DNA of 64,000 bases from Flavobacterium sp. JAS. Its GTDB lineage: Bacteria; Bacteroidota; Bacteroidia; Flavobacteriales; Flavobacteriaceae. Below, in pieces: positions 55,474 to 63,143 of the stretch. Every line of letters starts with the position of its first letter. The first letter of the stretch is position 1. The notes under the pieces were generated by a model that searched no databases, was not told where the DNA came from, and saw only the letters and a program-made list of their open reading frames with translations. The stretch is from contig NZ_JAJMOX010000007.1 in NCBI RefSeq assembly GCF_020991455.1, forward strand, positions 186,001 to 250,000. The letters are read 5' to 3'. A program made the position numbers and the translations under genes.

Positions 55474-55719
55474 GTAAAGAAAACATTTGCCTTAGAAACA
55501 TTATTTTAGAAACACTTAAAGATCGAATTAGATGAAAATCCCCCAAATTAGACCAGACAGAGCAAATCATTTAATAAGCTATATTTTCAATTTTTATAAA
55601 TAAGTATGTTCATACAAAGACATTTTCTCTTTTGATTCTGGATTCGATAAGAGTTACTTCTAAATTATGGAACCAGTACAGGAGTAAAAATAGAAGAACA
55701 ATCTTTAAATACCACAACA
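55474..55719. other. Spacer after the structured RNA
   Basis: A 23-codon frame from ATG 55532 to 55603 (MKIPQIRPDRANHLISYIFN...) directly follows the structured RNA and has an unusually non-AT-biased start; it may be a leader or fragment, but is too short to claim. Otherwise nothing recognisable. Confidence 0.3.
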
Positions 55720-55914
55720 ATGAAACACCTATTCATAACAATCGGAATCATTACCGCCCTCCTAACTTTTTCAGTGCTTATTATATCTGGAGTATTCTTT
55801 TTTACAATAAATGCTGTAATACTTTTTTTATCAGAAAGATATAGTAGGTTTTGTGTTTTTCTAAGCAATTTATTTAAGCGAAAATATATTACGCACGTTG
55901 AGATAGAAAATTAG
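55720..55914 (+). CDS. Small membrane protein (64 aa)
   Basis: A 64-residue protein with one or two hydrophobic segments (FITIGIITALLTFSVLIISG and FFFTINAVILFL) and a basic C-terminal part (LFKRKYITHVEIEN). No family recognised. It is the last gene of the island and is followed by a strong terminator. Confidence 0.55.
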   Translation: MKHLFITIGIITALLTFSVLIISGVFFFTINAVILFLSERYSRFCVFLSNLFKRKYITHVEIEN

Positions 55915-55938
55915 ATAAAAAACGCTCTAGTTTAAAAA

Positions 55939-55979
55939 CCAATGATTATAAAAGACATTACATTTTTTATAATCATTGG
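55939..55979 (+). terminator. Intrinsic terminator at the right end of the island
   Basis: CCAATGATTATAAAA (55939-55953) pairs perfectly with TTTTATAATCATTGG (55965-55979), followed by CTTTCTTTTT. It is strong in the plus direction. Confidence 0.88.
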
Positions 55980-56301
55980 CTTTCTTTTTAATTCAAATTT
56001 CTAAATTCCACAGGAACACTAATTCAGGTAAATTGTATTCTTTTTACGGATTTCTGTAAAGCAATTTTTATAATTACAAAACACTCTTTTCTTTTAAATA
56101 GAAAAAACTAAAAGAACAAATGCCTTCGAATACCGCTAAAACATTGAAAAAAAACTTAAAATGGAATCGAAAAGGCAAAATTCATTGATTAAAACAAAAA
56201 CATAATTAGTTGTTTTTCAAAAAATTAACCTAATTTTAATGTCCCACTTCTAATGAATTATTTATGCTCCAATTTATCTGATCAATCAAAATCGAGAAAA
56301 T
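55980..56301. other. Gene-free AT-rich spacer
   Basis: No gene, repeat or clear promoter motif recognised on either strand between the island terminator and the TPR gene. Confidence 0.4.
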
Positions 56302-56865
56302 ATGAAATGGTTTTTCAATTCAATACTAGAAGGTTTAAAACAACGATTTTCAAAATCAAAATCGGATGTAGGTTCTGCTCATTTAGAGAAAGGAAAACAG
56401 CTCTACTTGTCCAATAAATTTAAGGACGCATTATTGCATCTGGACAACGCCATCAATTTAGGATTTGATAATGGAGTATATATCGTAAGAGGCAATTGTC
56501 TTCAAAAACTGGATTATCATTACAATGCAATTGAAGATTTTGACAAAGCAATAGAAATGAATCCGCTGGAATTTTCCATTTATTATAGCAGAGCTGTATC
56601 AAAAAAAGCAATCTTAGATTTCACAGGACAAATCGAAGATCTTCATAATGCAATTCATTATTACAAAAAGAATTTAAATATAGAAAACCACATCCTGAAA
56701 GCTTTTGAAACTGATTTGCTTACCGCAAAAATGAATATCGACGGCATAAGACAAAATATGTACGAAGCCCGTAAAACATTACCTTCTATAGAAATAAAAA
56801 CTTTAATAAAAGATTCTCTTCATCTTATTAAAAAAGTCAAAGGGCGAAGTGTAAAAGTGAATTAA
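56302..56865 (+). CDS. Tetratricopeptide-repeat protein (187 aa)
   Basis: Three TPR-like helical pairs cover residues about 27-125 (KGKQLYLSNKFKDALLHLDN, then GNCLQKLDYHYNAIEDFDKA and SRAVSKKAILDFTGQIEDLH). There is no signal peptide; the first residues (MKWFFNSILEGLKQRF) may form an amphipathic helix. TPRs serve protein-protein contacts, and nothing here names the partner. It precedes the XRE-cupin gene by about 80 bases on the same strand. Confidence 0.8.
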   Translation: MKWFFNSILEGLKQRFSKSKSDVGSAHLEKGKQLYLSNKFKDALLHLDNAINLGFDNGVYIVRGNCLQKLDYHYNAIEDFDKAIEMNPLEFSIYYSRAVSKKAILDFTGQIEDLHNAIHYYKKNLNIENHILKAFETDLLTAKMNIDGIRQNMYEARKTLPSIEIKTLIKDSLHLIKKVKGRSVKVN

Positions 56866-56948
56866 CTATAAAAATTTTCTTCTTTGAATATCTTAAAAAA
56901 TTTCAGTGCTAATTGTATATATTTACCATTTAAACCGAAGTTTTTATT

Positions 56949-57533
56949 ATGGAAGATTTTTTAATTGGTATCGGAAAAAGATTAAAAGAAATTAGAAAGA
57001 AAAATTCGCTGACCATTCACGAGGTTGCCAATATGGCGGGTGTTAGTAATGGCCTTATTTCCAGAATAGAAAATGGAAGAACAATTCCATCCTTACCGGT
57101 TTTAATTGAACTAATACAATCTTTAAATACTGATGTAAGTTACTTTTTTGAAGGCGTTGAAAATACCAAAAATGCCAAATACATTCATATTAAAAAAGAA
57201 GATTACCAAAAAATAGAAAAAGAAGACAGGGCCGAAACTACCGGTTTTAATTACTATCATATCTTCAGCAAAAGCATAAATTCTATTGGTTTTGAAGCTG
57301 TAATCCTTGACGTTGAGCCCAATTGTAAACGCGAGAAAGTCATTACAGATGCGTGGGAATTCAAATTTATCATTAAAGGAAGCGTAACTTATATTATTGA
57401 TGATGTTGAGGTTATTGTAAACGAAGGTGATTCGTTATGTTTCAACGGAAGACATCCACACGTACCAGAAAACAGAACCACAGAAAATTGTATGATGTTG
57501 GTTCTTTACTTCTATTCTGAAAGTAATAGTTAA
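56949..57533 (+). CDS. XRE-cupin transcriptional regulator (194 aa)
   Basis: Residues about 9-63 are an XRE-type HTH (GKRLKEIRKKNSLTIHEVAN, then GVSNGLISRIENGRTIPSLP). Residues about 110-190 are a cupin sensor (WEFKFIIKGSVTYIIDD, EGDSLCFNGRHPHVPEN). This two-domain family often controls genes for amine or phosphonate catabolism next to it. It is convergent with the minus-strand organophosphorus cluster, which it may regulate. Confidence 0.88.
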   Translation: MEDFLIGIGKRLKEIRKKNSLTIHEVANMAGVSNGLISRIENGRTIPSLPVLIELIQSLNTDVSYFFEGVENTKNAKYIHIKKEDYQKIEKEDRAETTGFNYYHIFSKSINSIGFEAVILDVEPNCKREKVITDAWEFKFIIKGSVTYIIDDVEVIVNEGDSLCFNGRHPHVPENRTTENCMMLVLYFYSESNS

Positions 57534-57555
57534 TATTTTACCGCTTTTTTATAAT

Positions 57556-57691
57556 CTCGCAAAGACGCGAAGTCGCAAAGTTTTAATTTTAAAGTTTATG
57601 CTAATCTTTGCGGAGTTTCTAGTGTGATCCTTCCTTGCGTCAGGATGACAATATTGCGAAAAAAAACTTTGCGACTTCGCGACTTTGCGAG
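57556..57691. repeat. 29-base inverted repeat between convergent genes
   Basis: Arms 57556-57584 and 57663-57691 are inverted copies with a single mismatch; the core is GCGAAGTCGCAAAG. GC content is far above the surroundings. It is the type of palindromic repeat scattered between Flavobacterium genes (cf. 5730-5868 and 9184-9264). A 60-codon open frame across it is not a gene. Confidence 0.75.
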
Positions 57692-57725
57692 CAAAAATTC
57701 ACAGAGAACTTTGCGGTTAAATCAA

Positions 57726-57759
57726 AAAAGGCTACCTCCAAAAACGGAGATAACCTTTT
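57726..57759 (-). terminator. Terminator of the minus-strand phosphodiesterase gene
   Basis: On the minus strand AAAAGG-T-TA-T-CTCC pairs with GGAG-G-TA-G-CCTTTT around a 6-base loop, two mismatches, followed by TTGATT. It lies just downstream of the stop of the phosphodiesterase gene. Confidence 0.65.
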
Positions 57760-57781
57760 AAAAACAAAAAACACAAACGTT

Positions 57782-59464
57782 TTAATTTCCTGCAGGAAGC
57801 CAAGAGCGACCGTCTAGCAACCAACCAGAATTGATTGGTACACCAAACCATTGCAGTGAAGAATATGCGATATCTACCATTTTAGGAACCACTCCACTTG
57901 CAGTTCCACATTTTAAAGTAGCTGTACTTGTGGTCCATGTAGGTATGTTAGGAAAAGTAAGAGCAATTTGTTGAGCGCTTGAATCTGTAAACGAATTTCC
58001 TAAACCGTTATCCCCTTTCCAATATCCAATAAGATTGGCATAATCAGGATGAGAACTTGTAACCGATGAACAGGTATAATTAAGAATCGAAGCTTCGGAC
58101 AATGCTTTATTCCAAACACGAACCTCTGCAATATTTCCGTTTACATTGGCGCCATACGTTAGAGTTCCGTCCTGTCCAACAGCAAAAGGCAATCCGGAAG
58201 TTAAACTTCCAAAAGAGTTTACAATTACCGCTTGTCCCACAAAAGCACCATCTTGATAGGTTTTAACCAATTTTGCTGTACGATCAACCACCATAGTTAA
58301 ATGATGCCATTTCCCGTCATTGATTGTACCTCCGGAAATATCCACACGATTTTGAGTATCGCCAATATTTACTTTCCAAGTTCCTCCTGTGTTGGCACAA
58401 ATTACAAATCCGCGATTTTTACCACTTACCCAGTTTTTGTTTGAGACTATTGATGGATCACTTGAATAACCAAAGGTTTTTATTCTACATTCTACCGTAA
58501 AACTTGAACTTCCAAAATTGTAAAGTGCATTATTGGTCGAAGCATAAATACTATTGGAATTAAAAGTGGCGAATTTACCTGTAATCGAAGTTGTAGGATC
58601 AACAGGTTTTTCGATTTTAGTTGAAGTGAAATTCTTATTATTGAAGATTGTAAAAATATTTCTTTCCTCATAAGATGAACCTCCGTGAGATCCTGTAGAA
58701 CCAGTTACAATTCCACCATGATCTGGCGCTACAATCACCAACCAATCTTCATTGGCATAATTGGGTCTATTTTTTAAAGCCGTTAAGATTTCCCCAATAT
58801 AACCGTCTGTAATTTCTATTGAAGATTTGTATTGCGGTACACTTAGCGAGAATCCGTAACTGTGACCGGCGTGATCAACATCGTCAAAATGTAAAAATAA
58901 AGCATCAGGATTGTCATTTGTCAGTGCTGTAACCACTTCATTTTTAACGGCTAAATCTGTTGTTAATGTTTTCTCCAGATCAATACCATCTACAATGTAT
59001 GTATTGATTGGAGCCCAATGCACAATTGACATTGTTCTTAAAGCGGTATTATACGTTTCAAGACGTTTTAAAAAACTTGGATAAGTTCCAAAATTTGGAC
59101 TTGAAAAAGAATTGTCCGTAACGCCATGTTTTAAATGCGTTACACCGCTAAGCATTGTCGACCAGCCGTTTCCGCTCCAGGTTGGCGCTTCGGTTAAAGC
59201 ATCCAAACTATAAACCGAATTAGGAAGCAATGCATGAACATTTGGTGTATTGGCTCCCATTAAAGCATCTGCGCGACAGCCATCGATACCTATAATAAGC
59301 AGTTTTTTAGTTCCACTGCTCAGGGTAGATTTACCAGTTTTTGAAATAGTTTTTGCATTTACTGAACTCTCATCGCTGGCAAGCGTTGGTTCATTGGTAC
59401 AAGAAGTGACTAAAAGTACACTCGCAAGAATTGTAACGTAACTTAATCTAAAAATCTTTTTCAT
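57782..59464 (-). CDS. Lipoprotein type I phosphodiesterase / alkaline-phosphatase-superfamily with LamG domain
   Basis: The 560-residue protein has a lipobox (SVLLVTSC, Cys22). The alkaline-phosphatase superfamily domain (about residues 48-285) has metal and nucleophile sites in IGIDGCRADAL, APTWSGNGWSTML, LHFDDVDHAGH and VIVAPDHGG. A LamG/concanavalin-like domain follows (about 300-465). Such NPP-type enzymes cleave phosphodiesters or phosphonate monoesters. It probably acts in the periplasm or at the cell surface, releasing the substrate used by the cytoplasmic genes encoded upstream on the same strand. The LamG part may hold a glycan or lipid. Confidence 0.85.
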   Translation of the reverse strand: MKKIFRLSYVTILASVLLVTSCTNEPTLASDESSVNAKTISKTGKSTLSSGTKKLLIIGIDGCRADALMGANTPNVHALLPNSVYSLDALTEAPTWSGNGWSTMLSGVTHLKHGVTDNSFSSPNFGTYPSFLKRLETYNTALRTMSIVHWAPINTYIVDGIDLEKTLTTDLAVKNEVVTALTNDNPDALFLHFDDVDHAGHSYGFSLSVPQYKSSIEITDGYIGEILTALKNRPNYANEDWLVIVAPDHGGIVTGSTGSHGGSSYEERNIFTIFNNKNFTSTKIEKPVDPTTSITGKFATFNSNSIYASTNNALYNFGSSSFTVECRIKTFGYSSDPSIVSNKNWVSGKNRGFVICANTGGTWKVNIGDTQNRVDISGGTINDGKWHHLTMVVDRTAKLVKTYQDGAFVGQAVIVNSFGSLTSGLPFAVGQDGTLTYGANVNGNIAEVRVWNKALSEASILNYTCSSVTSSHPDYANLIGYWKGDNGLGNSFTDSSAQQIALTFPNIPTWTTSTATLKCGTASGVVPKMVDIAYSSLQWFGVPINSGWLLDGRSWLPAGN

Positions 59465-59597
59465 TGGGTTGAATTGTTTTATGGATTACTATTTATTTAC
59501 TTGTAAAACTATTTCCTGCAGGGATTTTATTTTAACTAATTAGCTTATTATTATATGCTTAATTTTTTCACACAGATTAAAAATGCTTGCCACGACT

Positions 59598-59695
59598 CGA
59601 GCGATAGTGAATAGACGGAGTAATTCCACTAATTTTCACTAATTAGTTCGTGTTCATTCGTGACCCGAGCGATAGCAAACAGACGAAGTAAATTC
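59598..59695. repeat. Two diverged direct repeats in the intergenic region
   Basis: CGAGCGATAGTGAATAGACG-type sequence at 59598-59625 recurs as CGAGCGATAGCAAACAGACG at 59666-59695, both running into AGTAA-TTC. The flanks also form TGCCACGA/TCGTGGCG inverted words. The 245-base gap 59465-59709 has no gene; this is another multicopy-looking intergenic element. Confidence 0.55.
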
Positions 59696-59709
59696 GTGGC
59701 GAAAAAAAA

Positions 59710-60390
59710 TTAATTCTCAATACTATATAATGAAGCAAGTGAATCCAGAATATAATCCGGTTTTGCTTCTTCGAGTTGTGATCTGGTTTGTGCTCCTGAT
59801 AATACGCCAACTGTAATACCACATTTGGCATTTTTTCCTTCTTCAATATCTATTGCCGAATCTCCTGCTTTTAGTACTTTTGATGCGTCATTGATTCCGA
59901 ATAACTCCATTGCTTTGTGTATCATATCCGGAAATGGACGTCCTAATGCTACATCATCGGCCGTGATTAAAGCATCGAATTGATTGTTTTTTTTCCAATC
60001 TAATTTTTCTAATAAAGTGTTGGCAACATGGCTGCTATAACCTGTATTTAAAACTACTTTTACGCCGTCTTTTTTAAGGTTTTGAAACACATTTTCAATT
60101 CCTTCTATTGGTAAAACTTTTGCCGTAAGATATTCCTCGTCTAATGTTTCTTTGAAATATTCGAATATCTCCTGAGATTTATTGGAATCTGTAATATTGA
60201 TGTGTTTTAAAATATCTTTTATCGCCTGATGTTTTTCTTTTCCAGCTCCCAAAGAAAGCACTAATTCAAGAGAAACATCTATTCCGAATTTATTGATGGA
60301 TTTATGTAAAGATTTGTAAACTATATTTTGTTCGTTTATGGTTGTTCCGGCCATATCAAAAACGACCATTTCAATTTCATTGATTTTCAT
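59710..60390 (-). CDS. HAD-superfamily phosphonatase-like hydrolase
   Basis: I start at ATG 60390 (MKINEIEMVVFDMAGTT), nine codons inside the longest frame, because this matches the usual beginning of the family. HAD motifs are present: FDMAGTT (nucleophile Asp14 and acid Asp/Ala variant), NTGYSSH (motif II), a lysine in the motif III/cap area, and KAGDSAIDIEEG (motif IV). It resembles the PhnX-like (TIGR03351) group, which is thought to hydrolyse phosphonoacetaldehyde-like compounds. The FAD oxidase gene 100 bases upstream would supply the aldehyde. Confidence 0.82.
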   Translation of the reverse strand: MKINEIEMVVFDMAGTTINEQNIVYKSLHKSINKFGIDVSLELVLSLGAGKEKHQAIKDILKHINITDSNKSQEIFEYFKETLDEEYLTAKVLPIEGIENVFQNLKKDGVKVVLNTGYSSHVANTLLEKLDWKKNNQFDALITADDVALGRPFPDMIHKAMELFGINDASKVLKAGDSAIDIEEGKNAKCGITVGVLSGAQTRSQLEEAKPDYILDSLASLYSIEN

Positions 60391-60493
60391 TTTGTGTGTG
60401 TTTGTTTTTTTTACCATTAAGGAATTAAGTTATAGTAAGAAGCGAAACTTCATTTTTCTTAATCTCTTAATGGTTTAGTATTTTTATTTAAAT

Positions 60494-61651
60494 TTAAGCA
60501 TTAAAAATCTTATCGATATTGTGTTTTGCAAATCCTGCGCTTCCGGTCATTCCTTTGCCTCCAATTCCAGTTATAATGTGAATGTTCTCGCCAACGGTAT
60601 GTTCAAAAATATCTTTGGTTTTGCATTGCGAATACATTCCAAACCATCTGTTCTGAATTTCATAAGTTGGTAGATCGATTATCTTTTTGGCTTCTTCAAT
60701 CATAAAATTGTCGATATCCATATTCAAATCAAATCCCAGAGAATCGATATCTTTTGCAGGAGCATATTCGTGTGAATCCCCCAGAATTATGGATCCGTCC
60801 AAAGCTTGTTTGAATAAGATGTGAACGCCATATTTTTTCTCAAAACTATCTGGATTTTCTTTGGCTTTAATTGCTGGGTACGATTTACATTCTTCAAAAG
60901 ATTCGTATCTTCTAATGGTTAAACCCGTTAGAATAGAACCGTCTAATTTATAATTATGCTGAGGTTTGGTTTGCAGCATTTGTAATTTAGAAACAACCAA
61001 ATCGCTGTTATTGTAAATTTCAGGATACAGAATTTTGAAATCGCTTCCGTTGCAAATAATCATTTTTGAAGCTTTGTATTCTAAGCCCCCTGAAGTTGTT
61101 GCTACTACCCCATCGTTTCTGTTTTGAGTATTTACAATGGTTGTATTCATAAATAAATCAAGACCTAAATTTGCGGTCATATATTGATGTAATTTATGAA
61201 TCATAGTCGAAGGTTCAACGGTTACTTCTTGCGCAAAAAATAATCCTCCTGTACAATAATCAGAGCGTAATCCGGCGTATTTTGCCAGACATTGCTCTTT
61301 TGTCAGCAAATTTGATTGGTAATCATTTGTTATATTTATTTGGTGCAACTCTTCGATCAATTGCATTTCTTCTTGGTTTGAAGCCAAATAAACCGTTCCG
61401 TTTTGACGAATACTAATATCAAACTGCGACTGGATATCTTTGTAAATCTTTAAACTTTCTTTCCCGAAATTTTGCCATTTTCTGTCCATTCCTGATGGTA
61501 CAACCTGCCCAAAATTTCGAACTGTTGCGCCTTCGGGTTTGCTGTTTTTTTCTAAAATAGCAACTGACATTCCTTTTTGCAAGGCGTGATAGGCATGAAA
61601 TGTACCTAAAACTCCTGACCCAACAATTATTAAATCATATTTCTCTTTCAT
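60494..61651 (-). CDS. FAD-dependent amine oxidoreductase, TIGR03364-like (DAO family)
   Basis: The 385-residue protein starts with the FAD dinucleotide motif IIVGSGVLGTFHAYHALQ, and has the DAO-family middle (ATVRNFGQVVPSG) and the C-terminal FAD contact HIITGIGGKGMTGSAG. TIGR03364-type enzymes are found beside phosphonatase-like hydrolases and are thought to oxidise N-substituted aminoethylphosphonates to phosphonoacetaldehyde. Gene order with the HAD hydrolase supports that role here. A DAO-family oxidase for another amine remains possible. Confidence 0.85.
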   Translation of the reverse strand: MKEKYDLIIVGSGVLGTFHAYHALQKGMSVAILEKNSKPEGATVRNFGQVVPSGMDRKWQNFGKESLKIYKDIQSQFDISIRQNGTVYLASNQEEMQLIEELHQINITNDYQSNLLTKEQCLAKYAGLRSDYCTGGLFFAQEVTVEPSTMIHKLHQYMTANLGLDLFMNTTIVNTQNRNDGVVATTSGGLEYKASKMIICNGSDFKILYPEIYNNSDLVVSKLQMLQTKPQHNYKLDGSILTGLTIRRYESFEECKSYPAIKAKENPDSFEKKYGVHILFKQALDGSIILGDSHEYAPAKDIDSLGFDLNMDIDNFMIEEAKKIIDLPTYEIQNRWFGMYSQCKTKDIFEHTVGENIHIITGIGGKGMTGSAGFAKHNIDKIFNA

Positions 61652-61705
61652 GTGTTTGTGTTTGTGTAATTTGTTTTTATTCTAATTTTATTTCTTTTCT
61701 TTATT

Positions 61706-62986
61706 TCAAGTGTATAAAGGTGTTGTGGTAATTTTTGATTTTTTTTTAAATTTCCTTTTAAAATAATTAAAAGACATTATAGTGGTGATTATCCCAACAA
61801 AGGATAACAGATAGATACAAGTGGTAAAAAAGCTCAATAGCGAAATATTCTTGTCTCCAAAATTTTTGAAAAACAAAACCAGAACGCTTCCTAAATATCC
61901 AAAAGCATCGGCGATGTAGATTAAAAATCCGGTGTTTCCGTCAATTTTATACGTGGCAATCATTCGGTCAAAAAACAAACCGTTAAACGGAATATAACAG
62001 ATGTACATACCAAATCCAGAGATTGTCATCCACGGAAGTGCAGACATCAAATGCTTTTGAAACATAAAAGTTGTTATTCCAATAAGCAGCGATCCAATTA
62101 GTAATATTAAATGATAATTTTTGAAAGCTTTATAATTGTTTTTCATGCTTCCTAAAAATCCTAAAATAACCAGAACTAATATCGCAATAGGAATTTCTGA
62201 ATACATATAAACCGAGATACTTTCTTTATAGCCTAATGAATCCCACAATTCTCTGGCAAAATTATCTCTGAATTCGCGCATTGCCGTAAGCATGGCGTAA
62301 AAAACAATAATTATGGTTAATGGAAAAGCAAATTGTTGAAAAAGTGAAACGCGCTCTTTTTTACTAAGTGGTTTTCTTTTTGATTTTAAGGCTAAATCTT
62401 CGCTATCAGGATTTGGGATTTTCTCCAAAAACAATGAAAATACAATTAGGGGAATTATAAAAATTAATCCCGAAACAAAAGGCATCCAAAACTCATTGCA
62501 TCCCAAAACCTTCAAGACAAATACCCCAACAGATTTTGCAGCTCCAGAGGAAACTATAAAACTTGAACAAAGAATAACGCCTAATAATTCGGTAGTTTTT
62601 CTCCCTTCGATATACGAGAAAACGATTCCCCAGATCATTCCTAAAGGCAATCCGTTTATGAATAAAAACAAAATATTGTAAGGCGCCGGCACTAATGCAA
62701 AACCCAGTAAAGCCAACTCTGAAATGACAATAAAGCTTATTAAATATAAAATTCTCTTAGCCGATTTTAGCTCAGATATGATCTTGATTCCTAAAAATTT
62801 AGAAAGTGTATATCCTAAAACCTGAGCCAAAATCAACAAGATTTTATAGTCAATTCCCCAGAAAGCCATGTGGTCAAATGTGGCTACGGTAAAGGGTTTG
62901 CGGAAAGCATACATACAAAAATAAGTACCAAATGCCGCAATGGATGTTTTTAATATAAACCTGAAATTAGATGCTTTTTTAGACAT
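61706..62986 (-). CDS. DUF5690/MFS-type transporter
   Basis: The 426-residue protein has about 12 hydrophobic segments and the MFS look. The beginning FGTYFCMYAFRKPFTV, with GIKIISELKSAKRILYLISF, recalls sugar-phosphate/glycerol-phosphate antiporters. It matches the DUF5690 group seen near TIGR03364-type oxidases. It probably imports the organophosphorus or amine substrate across the inner membrane after outer-membrane passage through the TonB receptor encoded upstream. The gap to the FAD gene is 54 bases, so co-transcription is likely. Confidence 0.82.
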   Translation of the reverse strand: MSKKASNFRFILKTSIAAFGTYFCMYAFRKPFTVATFDHMAFWGIDYKILLILAQVLGYTLSKFLGIKIISELKSAKRILYLISFIVISELALLGFALVPAPYNILFLFINGLPLGMIWGIVFSYIEGRKTTELLGVILCSSFIVSSGAAKSVGVFVLKVLGCNEFWMPFVSGLIFIIPLIVFSLFLEKIPNPDSEDLALKSKRKPLSKKERVSLFQQFAFPLTIIIVFYAMLTAMREFRDNFARELWDSLGYKESISVYMYSEIPIAILVLVILGFLGSMKNNYKAFKNYHLILLIGSLLIGITTFMFQKHLMSALPWMTISGFGMYICYIPFNGLFFDRMIATYKIDGNTGFLIYIADAFGYLGSVLVLFFKNFGDKNISLLSFFTTCIYLLSFVGIITTIMSFNYFKRKFKKKSKITTTPLYT

Positions 62987-63060
62987 TAGTTCTTAAATAT
63001 TTAAGGTTATAGATGGTTTGGTGTAAAGTTTTAATGTGTGTTTCTCTATAATTTTTTAGA

Positions 63061-63130
63061 AACTCGCTGGATGTAGTTGATTCAAAAAAAATAAACTGTA
63101 AAAATAAAATCTACCAGCATCCAACGAGTT
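63061..63130 (-). terminator. Hairpin terminator after the TonB receptor gene
   Basis: AACTCGCTGGATG (63061-63073) and CATCCAACGAGTT (63118-63130) pair with one to two mismatches; minus-strand transcription from the receptor would meet it 14 bases after the stop. Confidence 0.55.
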
Positions 63131-63143
63131 AACTTATAGTTGT

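Noticed and set aside
51653-55720. Diversity-generating retroelement with variable repeat in the fibre gene
   Set aside because: A hairpin follows the fibre gene, but no reverse transcriptase, Avd gene or template repeat is visible in the window.
15116-55979. Intact prophage or contractile injection system
   Set aside because: No structural, packaging, sheath, tube, baseplate or integration genes were recognised in the window, though parts could lie outside it.
57635-57817. 60-codon open frame
   Set aside because: It lies across an inverted repeat and a terminator and overlaps the convergent gene end; no protein-like pattern.
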